Below are positions 6,621 through 12,707 of a DNA stretch of 13,734 nucleotides, in pieces. Within the stretch, counting starts at the first letter, position 1. Each line of letters starts with the position of its first letter. The notes beneath the pieces are model-generated. The model ran no database searches. It had not been told where the DNA came from and worked only from the letters and a program-made list of their open reading frames with translations. The DNA is taken from contig CAZNUA010000035.1 in the NCBI GenBank assembly GCA_964576115.1, positions 1-13,734 on the forward strand, in the 5' to 3' direction. The stretch comes from CAYSYY01 sp964576115 [NCBI: uncultured Gemmatimonadota bacterium]. Its GTDB lineage: Bacteria; Blakebacterota; Blakebacteria; Blakebacterales. A program made the translations under genes and the position numbers.

Positions 6621-7642
6621 GAATGCTGCGAATCGGCGCCACCTGCTTCGGCGCCCTGCTGCTGGCCGCCTGTGCCGGCGATGCTGACCGCTACCTGCCT
6701 GACTCCGGCCCGTATCTGGGCCAGACCCCGCCCGGGAGCGAACCGCAACTGTTCGCCCCCGGTATCGTCTCGACCATGTGCACCGACCGGGACGTGACCA
6801 TGGCCCCTGACGGCTCCGAGATCGTCTGGGCGGTCACCCTGCCCAGCCGGGGGGGTACCTTCATCATCCACTCCTTTCAGGTCGACGGGCGCTGGACAAG
6901 ACCCGCGACGGTCTCCTTCTCGGGCGATCCGCGCTATATCGACGCCGAGCCGCATCTGGCTCCCGACGGACGAAGGCTCTGGTTCGCCTCCGACCGCCCC
7001 GCCCCGGGCGAACCGGCCGAGCCCGGCGATTACGACCTCTGGTATGCCGAACGCACCGCGACCGGCTGGGGGGAGCCGGTCAATGCCGGTCCCCCGGTGA
7101 ACACCACCGACGAGGGCGAGTTCTACCCCACCCTGACCCGGACCGGGACCATCTACTTCACCCGCAGCACGACCGCTGAGCGCCAGAACCACATCTACCG
7201 CTCGCGCCGGGTGAACGGGACCTGGGCCGAGCCCGAACGCCTGCCGGCCGAGGTCAATCCCGGTCCGGCTCAGTACAACGCCTTTGTATCCCCGGACGAG
7301 AGCTTCATCATCGTGCCCACCGCGACCCTGCCCGATGCCGTGGGCGGGGCCGGGGGAACCGATTACTACATCAGCTTCCGATCTGCATCGGATGAGTGGA
7401 CCGGACCGATCCACATGGGGGAGCGGATCAATACCGCCGACGGCCGGGAGTGGGCGCCGTACGTGAGTCCCGACGGGGAGTACTTCTTCTTCATGACCCC
7501 GCGGCCGAGCCTGTTCGACACCGAAGGCGACGAGCCCCTGACCTACCGGCAGATTCTGGAACGCTCGCTCGGACCGGGCAACGGCGATCCCGACGTGTGG
7601 TGGATCTCGGCCGATTTCATAGAACGGCTGCGTCCGCGCTGA
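6617..7642 (+). CDS. PD40/TolB-like beta-propeller lipoprotein, paralogue 2
   Basis: A 341-residue lipoprotein, paralogous to its upstream neighbour across its length. Both share LGQTPPG, then LFAPGIVST, a propeller body, and a C-terminus in which NG-(N/D)-P is followed by an aromatic pair, the motif (A/D)-x-FI-(D/E)-x-LRP and the end. The start ATG overlaps the preceding TGA as ATGA and has GGAGG six bases upstream. The signal peptide ends in a good lipobox, Leu-Ala-Ala-Cys19. Blades such as APDGRRLWFASDRPAPGEP and SPDGEYFFFMTPRP are typical PD40. The two proteins probably form related partners or bind similar ligands; function not assigned. The following 106-base gap before the HEPN gene shows no clear terminator. 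Confidence 0.86.
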   Translation: MRMLRIGATCFGALLLAACAGDADRYLPDSGPYLGQTPPGSEPQLFAPGIVSTMCTDRDVTMAPDGSEIVWAVTLPSRGGTFIIHSFQVDGRWTRPATVSFSGDPRYIDAEPHLAPDGRRLWFASDRPAPGEPAEPGDYDLWYAERTATGWGEPVNAGPPVNTTDEGEFYPTLTRTGTIYFTRSTTAERQNHIYRSRRVNGTWAEPERLPAEVNPGPAQYNAFVSPDESFIIVPTATLPDAVGGAGGTDYYISFRSASDEWTGPIHMGERINTADGREWAPYVSPDGEYFFFMTPRPSLFDTEGDEPLTYRQILERSLGPGNGDPDVWWISADFIERLRPR

Positions 7643-7748
7643 AGAAGGTTGCGATTACCCGGCAGGGATCTGCGGCGCACGGGAAACACCGGCGGCTTGA
7701 CTTCGGCCCCGATAATGAGAGAATGAGGAAGAACACAAGGAGGTGGTC

Positions 7749-8132
7749 ATGCCCAACCGGGCGGGTGACTGGTTCTCTCAGGCGGAGCGTGACCTGGAAC
7801 AGGCCGAGGCGTCCCGCGAAGACGACCGGCACGAATGGGCCTGCTTCGCTGCCCACCAGGCGGCCGAGAAGGCCTTGAAGGCTTTACACCTTTTCACGGG
7901 TCAGGAAGCCTGTGGTCACGTTGTGGCCCGGCTACTGAGCGAACTGCAGGTTCCGTATAATAAAGAGCTTGTGGACAAGGCCAGGGTACTCGACTCCTTT
8001 TACGTGCCGACGCGATATCCGAACGGTCATCCCGAAGGGGCTCCTTTCGAGCACTACGGCGAGCTCCAGAGTGGCGAGGCGATACGGTATGCCGGTGAGA
8101 TCATTGAATTCGTCCGTTCTGAAATGGCCTGA
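7749..8132 (+). CDS. HEPN domain protein, probable toxin (HepT-like)
   Basis: A 127-residue HEPN domain protein of the kind paired with minimal nucleotidyltransferases. The start is the ATG at 7749, five bases after a perfect AAGGAGG (7737-7743). Helix 2 carries the family signature HEWACFAAHQAAEKALKAL (28-46). The proposed RNase motif R-X4-H is present as Arg89-Tyr-Pro-Asn-Gly-His94 inside the FYVPTRYPNG block that marks this HEPN subfamily. In experimentally studied HepT proteins the motif is RX4HXY and the tyrosine is AMPylated by the partner. Here the residue two after the histidine is Glu96, not Tyr; the nearest tyrosine downstream is Tyr103. The nuclease activity and its control are therefore inferred from family only. 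It overlaps the partner gene by 44 bases. Confidence 0.88.
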   Translation: MPNRAGDWFSQAERDLEQAEASREDDRHEWACFAAHQAAEKALKALHLFTGQEACGHVVARLLSELQVPYNKELVDKARVLDSFYVPTRYPNGHPEGAPFEHYGELQSGEAIRYAGEIIEFVRSEMA

Positions 8133-8457
8133 GAGAGAATTCGTTCTCCAGCATCTGGACCGCCTGGCATCAGAGGCACAGCAGCGGCATCCTCAGCTCA
8201 TCCGGCTGGGGTATTTCGGTTCATATGCCCGGGGGGACGCCGGCGTAGGCAGCGATCTCGATCTGGTGGCGATTGTCTCCGGGAGTGGCGCTCCCTTCGA
8301 GCGGCGCGCAGCTGACTGGGACCTTTCCGCACTGCCGGTTCCAGCTGAAATACTCGTCTACACCGAACAGGAGTGGCACGACCTGCTTGCCGGCGACACC
8401 CGGTTTGCCCGTACGATCGAGACAGAGACGGTCTGGTTATCACTCGAACGGGAGTAA
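8089..8457 (+). CDS. MNT minimal nucleotidyltransferase, probable antitoxin (MntA-like)
   Basis: A 122-residue (with this start) nucleotidyltransferase next to the HEPN gene. It has the exact MNT signature GS-X10-DXD: Gly44-Ser45, ten residues, then Asp56-Leu-Asp58. The likely third carboxylate is the Glu in PAEILVYTE. In type VII systems MntA transfers AMP to HepT and silences it; that role is inferred here. The start is uncertain: ATG 8089 has GAGG nine bases upstream, but GTG 8095 and TTG 8104 are in frame and family similarity only begins near residue 15. Any of these overlaps the HEPN gene, a sign of coupled translation. The gap to the convergent response-regulator gene (8458-8589) shows no clear terminator. 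Confidence 0.85.
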   Translation: MPVRSLNSSVLKWPEREFVLQHLDRLASEAQQRHPQLIRLGYFGSYARGDAGVGSDLDLVAIVSGSGAPFERRAADWDLSALPVPAEILVYTEQEWHDLLAGDTRFARTIETETVWLSLERE

Positions 8458-8589
8458 CGTACCGGCCGCCAGAACGACATCCCGATCGAGCCGGAATTCC
8501 TTCCATGACAAGCTGGAGCAGCCCGGAGTCTCCACACCAAGCGGACGGGCTATGTAGAACCAGAAGGATGTGCTCTGAGACCGGGGAAT

Positions 8590-9285
8590 TCAGCTCTGCT
8601 GGAGACGGTAGCCCTTTCCATGCAGCGTTACGATCTCAACGGTGGGATCCTCACTCAGGTACTTTCGCAGGCGGGAGATGAAGACGTCCATACTACGGGC
8701 CTTGAAGACGGTATCCTCCCCCCAGATCAGGTTCAGAGCCACGCTCCGTTCGAGCGTCCGGCCTTCATACAGACATAGCAGATACAGCAGTTCCGCTTCG
8801 GTACCGGTAAGCGATCTGACCTGCCCCTCACGCTCCAGTTCGCGTCTGCGATAATCAAAAGTATAGGTGCCGAGGTTGAAGCTGGTCGTTCGGTCTGCCC
8901 CGTGCCGGGGGCGGCTGCGCTTCAGGACCGCCTCGATGCGGAGCATGAGTTCTTCCATGCTGAAAGGTTTGGTCAGGTAATCATCACCACCGATACGGAA
9001 GCCCCGGATACGGCTTTCCGGCATCGACTTGGCGGTCAGGAAGATGATCGGTATATCCACATCAACGGCCCGGATCTCCCCGGCCAGGGTGAAGCCGTCT
9101 TTTTTCGGCAGCATGACATCGATCAGGCAGAGGTCAAACGAACCCCGCAGGAAGGCGGCATGCCCCTCGGCACCGTCCATGCATCGGGTGACCTGCAGTC
9201 CCCGGAGCTCGAGTGATTCCGCGACGATGGTCCCGAGATTGAGGTCGTCTTCGATCAGCAGGATATGTGCCGGAGGTGCCGTCAT
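8590..9285 (-). CDS. OmpR-family response regulator, RprY-like
   Basis: A 231-residue DNA-binding response regulator. The receiver domain (6-120) has the acidic pocket Glu12-Asp13-Asp14, phospho-acceptor Asp56 (LCLIDVMLPKKDGFTL), Thr84 and Lys106 (TKPFSMEEL). A winged-helix OmpR/PhoB effector domain (about 135-231) ends in SMDVFISRLRKYL and LHGKGYRL, the recognition helix and wing. DVMLPKKDGFTLA and IPIIFLTAKSM closely resemble Bacteroides RprY as I remember it. The start ATG overlaps the stop of the kinase gene (ATGA), so the two form an operon with the kinase first. I expect it to bind the TTAAC array upstream of the kinase gene. The cognate stimulus is unknown. Confidence 0.93.
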   Translation of the reverse strand: MTAPPAHILLIEDDLNLGTIVAESLELRGLQVTRCMDGAEGHAAFLRGSFDLCLIDVMLPKKDGFTLAGEIRAVDVDIPIIFLTAKSMPESRIRGFRIGGDDYLTKPFSMEELMLRIEAVLKRSRPRHGADRTTSFNLGTYTFDYRRRELEREGQVRSLTGTEAELLYLLCLYEGRTLERSVALNLIWGEDTVFKARSMDVFISRLRKYLSEDPTVEIVTLHGKGYRLQQS

Positions 9286-11018
9286 GCGATCGAATCCCCG
9301 GTCGTATCGGGTGCCGGTCGGTGAGTCCCGTCCGCAGGGGTCGGCAGGGTTATCCGGAACGTCGAACCGTGTCCGGGGGCGCTCTGCACTCTGATGGTGC
9401 CGCCGTGCGCCTCGACCATAAGCTTCGCGTAACTCAAGCCCAGCCCGAAGCCCCTGACATCGTGGACGTCCCCGGTGCTGACGCGATAGAAGGAATCGAA
9501 CACCTGCCGGCTCTGCTCCGGAGTCAGGCCGATACCGTTATCCTGGACAGTGAGAGTGATCGTATGGGCCGTACTGGTGGTTCGGATCCTGATCTGCGGG
9601 CTCTCCCGCACATACGTAACAGCATTGTCGAGCAGGTTATCCAGCACGTTCTCGAGATGGACCTGATCGGCTGAGATGATGTGGTCCGAAGCCTCCAGGT
9701 CGGCACTGATCGTCCCCCCCGACGGCTTGATCAGCAGGGAGAAACGCTTTACTGCGGTACGAACGAGATCGTGCAGGTCCACCGTCGACAGATTCAGTTC
9801 GCAATCGCCTCGTTCCAGAGCTGCTATTTCGAGGATTTTCTCGACTTGCCGGCGCATCCGGGAGCTCTCATCCCTGATCATGCGGGTGTACTTCTCGCTG
9901 TGCTCTTCACTGGCCCTGACGCCGGCATCTGCGAGAGCCTCGCCGGCCAGGGATATGGTGGTCAGAGGGGTTTTGAATTCATGGGTCATGTTGTTGACGA
10001 ACTCGACCAGATGCTGTGAAAAACGACGCTGTATGCCGTAAACCCGGAATATGACCGTGAAGCAACCGCCGATGAGCAGGAGAAAAAGCAGTGTGACGAC
10101 GGCGAAGGGGCCCACCTCCCGGGCCAGAATCAAGAGGCGATGGGGAAAGTGAAAAACGAGGTTCTCGGACCCGATGATGGGATCATGCGGAAAGAGACGG
10201 GTACTGTACGGTGAGTGGCGCAGGGATTCGGCTGCTTCCCGCGGTCGGGCGTACAGGAGGCTGTCGCTCTCTCCGTGGATGACACCCCAGGAACATTCAG
10301 CCGGCAGTCCGTATTCGCTCAGCGTGGCGGCCACGAGCGAGTCGAGAACGGAGAACTCGAGCCGGGTCTGAAGGGACTGCGGACCGGGGCGGAAATAGTC
10401 CTCCAGAACACGATCGACCAGAACCCGGCGGTCCAGATCAACGGGTAGCCAGGGAGTTTCTATGGTGTCGGGCAGACCCCCGAGGAGAATGACATACGCT
10501 GCGGTTTCGAACTCCAGGCGCATTGCTCTGACTGAACCGAGCTCGAATTGAGAAAGCAGGATCCGGTGCGTTCCCGGGCTTTGGCGTTCGTCGACCAGGA
10601 CGCGTTGTTCGAGTCCCTCATCATCTAGATGCAGAAGCCGCACCCGTTGTGGCGTCGGCAACACATACACGAGGGTGCTGTCTTCCAGAACCACTTCCGG
10701 ATCATCGGGTGAACTCCGGAACATCAGCTTTCGCGTCGTAAGCCGGGCGGAGTCGTCCACTACCAGACTGAGGATACCGGTGATATTTTCCCTGGTACCG
10801 GGCAGAGAGGTTGTCAGCTCGAGGGCCCGGCCGAGAGCTTCCCGGGTTTCGAGCTTCTCGACCACACTCACGAGAGCGCCGTTCACGTTCCTGGTAAAAG
10901 CTTCCGACCGCAGCGCTACCGCCTGGCGCAACAGCAATACCTGTATGATTCCCAGGCCGACGAGGGCTGTGACAAGCAGGGCAACAATCAGGATGACGGT
11001 CCGTCTGCTCAAGGTCAT
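9282..11018 (-). CDS. sensor histidine kinase, RprX-like
   Basis: A 578-residue membrane sensor kinase. Transmembrane helix 1 is at about 8-30 and helix 2 at about 304-325, enclosing a roughly 270-residue extracytoplasmic sensor domain of no recognised type. The dimerisation/phospho-acceptor domain has VNNMTHEFKTPLTTISLA with His346, characteristic of the Bacteroidota RprX-type kinases. The ATPase domain has an N box (Asn461-Asn465 region), G1 DNGIG (493-497), F box FDSFYR and G2 GFGLGL (523-528), all intact, so it should be active. The N-terminal layout, with one helix followed by a long periplasmic region rich in charged helices, also fits RprX. The start at 11018 lacks a Shine-Dalgarno; a possible promoter places the transcript start almost at the ATG. 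Confidence 0.93.
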   Translation of the reverse strand: MTLSRRTVILIVALLVTALVGLGIIQVLLLRQAVALRSEAFTRNVNGALVSVVEKLETREALGRALELTTSLPGTRENITGILSLVVDDSARLTTRKLMFRSSPDDPEVVLEDSTLVYVLPTPQRVRLLHLDDEGLEQRVLVDERQSPGTHRILLSQFELGSVRAMRLEFETAAYVILLGGLPDTIETPWLPVDLDRRVLVDRVLEDYFRPGPQSLQTRLEFSVLDSLVAATLSEYGLPAECSWGVIHGESDSLLYARPREAAESLRHSPYSTRLFPHDPIIGSENLVFHFPHRLLILAREVGPFAVVTLLFLLLIGGCFTVIFRVYGIQRRFSQHLVEFVNNMTHEFKTPLTTISLAGEALADAGVRASEEHSEKYTRMIRDESSRMRRQVEKILEIAALERGDCELNLSTVDLHDLVRTAVKRFSLLIKPSGGTISADLEASDHIISADQVHLENVLDNLLDNAVTYVRESPQIRIRTTSTAHTITLTVQDNGIGLTPEQSRQVFDSFYRVSTGDVHDVRGFGLGLSYAKLMVEAHGGTIRVQSAPGHGSTFRITLPTPADGTHRPAPDTTGDSIA

Positions 11019-11024
11019 GATAGT

Positions 11025-11053
11025 AGTATACGCACCGGGAACAGATTCTTAAC
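11025..11053 (-). promoter_or_regulatory. candidate promoter of the kinase/regulator operon
   Basis: On the minus strand TATACT (11030-11025) is a good -10 element, six bases before the kinase ATG, so the message would be leaderless or nearly so. Seventeen bases upstream is GTTAAG, a poor -35 that coincides with the first TTAAC unit. A weak -35 overlapped by regulator sites suggests activation or autoregulation. Inference only. Confidence 0.35.
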
Positions 11054-11104
11054 AGAGATTAACATATCTTAACGTTAGCTAACATATATTAACTATCATA
11101 TAAC
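11049..11104. promoter_or_regulatory. tandem TTAAC array, probable OmpR-family regulator binding site
   Basis: Five consecutive 10-bp units: TTAACAGAGA, TTAACATATC, TTAACGTTAG, CTAACATATA, TTAACTATCA, with AAC exactly at 11051, 11061, 11071, 11081 and 11091. Weaker AAC-containing units lie 11 bases outside on both sides (11040 and 11102). One-helical-turn spacing of short direct repeats is how OmpR/PhoB-type regulators bind; Bacillus PhoP uses TTAACA-type repeats. The array lies between the divergent kinase operon and the serine hydrolase gene, 30 bases from the former start and 83 from the latter. Confidence 0.7.
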
Positions 11105-11119
11105 AACATAATAATGAAC

Positions 11120-11133
11120 ATATTACGTAATAT
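11120..11133. promoter_or_regulatory. 14-bp perfect palindrome ATATTACGTAATAT
   Basis: A perfect inverted repeat about 55 bases before the serine hydrolase ATG, in AT-rich DNA. It overlaps TATTAT (11131-11136), a possible -10 for that gene with no recognisable -35. It could be a second regulator's operator or simply AT-rich promoter DNA. Confidence 0.35.
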
Positions 11134-11186
11134 TATATGAGATTCGAAAGCACACAGGAACAATCAGGAAAGATGAGGCGATATCT

Positions 11187-12626
11187 ATGATCATGTTTGT
11201 GAGCAGGTGGTTCCGGATCGTTGTCCTGACAGCTGCCATCATCCCTGCCATACCGGCGCCGGTCAGCGGCCAGGGACGACAGGATACGCCGGCCGAACAT
11301 CGGCTGCAGCAGTTGATCGAGGTGATCAATGCCGCCGATGCCGCCCAAGCGGAAGAATTCATACACGACCATTACGCCCCCGCCTTTCGGGATGCCTTTC
11401 CGATGGCCCGGCACCTCGGCATGTTCACAGCGATCCATTCCAACCGGGGTACAATCGGGTTCGAGCGGGCGGAAGAGACCACCGCAACCAGTCTCAGAGC
11501 TCTGATCCGGACCGAGATCGGCGACCAGTGGCTGAGAATCACGCTCCATATCGAACCGGAAACGCCCCATCGTATCGTGGGCCTGCTGGTCCAGCCGGTG
11601 GCGGCTCCCGCATCGTCCCCATCGGGTGATGTGGCAGAAAGAGATATATCGAGCTGGGCTGAACTCGACCGGTGGCTGACCGAACAGACAGCCGCAGACG
11701 AATTCTCCGGCACGGTCCTGGTGGCCCGAAACGGCGAGATCCTCTTCCAGAATGCCTACGGACTGGCCGACAAAACCCACGCGGTGAGAAACCGGATGGA
11801 TACGAAATTCAACCTGGGTTCCCTGAACAAGCTGTTCACCAGTGTCGCCATCGGCCAGCTGGCCCAGCAGGGGCGCCTCGGATTCGATGATGCGATCGGG
11901 CAGCACCTGTCCGGATTCGCCCCCGAAGCGGCGGAAAAAGTGACCATCCGACACCTGCTGCAGATGCGCTCGGGGTGGGGTGATTACTGGGATAATGAGA
12001 CCTATCAGGCCAACCGGACGGACTTTCGTACGGTAGCCGATTACATCGCTTTCATCAAAGACATGCCGCTTGAGTTCGAACCGGGAACTCAGCAGATCCA
12101 CAGCAATACCAGTTTCCAGGTTCTGGGCGCCATCATCGAGGCCGTCACCGGTCAGGATTATTTCTCGTACATCCGCGAGCACGTGTTCGCGCCGGCCGGG
12201 ATGACCGATTCCGATCCCTGGGGCGCCCGTGACGCCCCGGGTGAGAACATCGCCACCGGATATACGAACCAGAACCCCCACGATCCCGACGGGACCGGGT
12301 ACCGGTGGAGCAATATCTACTATATCGCCACCACCGGAACCCCGGCCGGCGGCGGGTACTCCAGCGCGCCCGATATGCTGGCTTTCGCCGAGGCCCTGCG
12401 CACCCATCGTCTGCTGAATGCGGAATTCACCAACCTGTTCTACCGGGGCTTCGATCCCGACGTCTCGCGGTCGGTTCTGGGGTTTGCCGGCGGCGCCGCG
12501 GGCGTGAACACCGCCCTGACACTGGACCTGCAGAACGGCTATGAGATCATCGTGCTCTCGAACTACGACATGCCCGTCGCGATGGACGTGGCGCAGGCGA
12601 TCCTCCGCCTGGTGAGTGAGGGTTGA
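11187..12626 (+). CDS. secreted beta-lactamase-fold serine hydrolase (S12-like) with altered YxN motif
   Basis: A 479-residue exported protein. The signal peptide covers about 1-28 with no lipobox. A small N-terminal domain (about 35-140), of the kind often found before such hydrolases, precedes a beta-lactamase/class C esterase domain (about 155-475). The nucleophile motif SxxK is Ser212-Leu-Asn-Lys215. The expected YxN motif is His305-Ser-Asn307, so the usual catalytic tyrosine is replaced by histidine; the surrounding GTQQIHSNTSFQVLGAIIEAVTGQ aligns clearly with the family. The third element is GFAGGAAG (432-439). Members include D-peptidases, esterases and amidases, so the substrate is open; a peptidoglycan or ester role is possible. 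A weak GAGG (11174-11177) is the ribosome site; an ATG two codons later is an alternative. Its promoter region is shared with the divergent RprXY-like operon. Confidence 0.9.
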   Translation: MIMFVSRWFRIVVLTAAIIPAIPAPVSGQGRQDTPAEHRLQQLIEVINAADAAQAEEFIHDHYAPAFRDAFPMARHLGMFTAIHSNRGTIGFERAEETTATSLRALIRTEIGDQWLRITLHIEPETPHRIVGLLVQPVAAPASSPSGDVAERDISSWAELDRWLTEQTAADEFSGTVLVARNGEILFQNAYGLADKTHAVRNRMDTKFNLGSLNKLFTSVAIGQLAQQGRLGFDDAIGQHLSGFAPEAAEKVTIRHLLQMRSGWGDYWDNETYQANRTDFRTVADYIAFIKDMPLEFEPGTQQIHSNTSFQVLGAIIEAVTGQDYFSYIREHVFAPAGMTDSDPWGARDAPGENIATGYTNQNPHDPDGTGYRWSNIYYIATTGTPAGGGYSSAPDMLAFAEALRTHRLLNAEFTNLFYRGFDPDVSRSVLGFAGGAAGVNTALTLDLQNGYEIIVLSNYDMPVAMDVAQAILRLVSEG

Positions 12627-12649
12627 TCACCACCCTTCCAGAAAGCTCG

Positions 12650-12704
12650 TGCCGGCCGGGATAATCATCTCCGGCCGGCAACCGAGGCCGGTAACCGGCC
12701 GGTT
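12650..12704. terminator. bidirectional terminator region with repeated CCGGCCGG palindromes
   Basis: TGCCGGCCGG (12650-12659) and CCGGCCGGCA (12671-12680) form a perfect 10-bp stem with an 11-base loop. GGCCGG-TAA-CCGGCC (12686-12700) forms a second hairpin followed by GGTTTCTTC, a short T-rich tail for the plus-strand gene. The 12-bp palindrome AACCGGCCGGTT (12693-12704) overlaps it. The region lies between two convergent genes and probably ends both transcripts. Confidence 0.65.
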
Positions 12705-12707
12705 TCT

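Noticed and set aside
6536-7414. 292-codon minus-strand open frame opposite the second PD40 gene
   Set aside because: Glycine-rich shadow with no domain; the plus-strand lipoprotein has signal peptide, ribosome site and paralogue support.
7697-7725. TTGACT upstream of the HEPN gene as a promoter
   Set aside because: No acceptable -10 lies 16-18 bases downstream; GATAAT is only eight bases away.
7643-8589. Search by eye for direct repeats flanking the HEPN-MNT pair, as found around the other cassette
   Set aside because: No shared sequence longer than chance was seen between the two flanks.
11133-12407. 424-codon minus-strand open frame opposite the serine hydrolase
   Set aside because: Codon-bias shadow; no motif, whereas the plus strand has a full beta-lactamase-fold protein.
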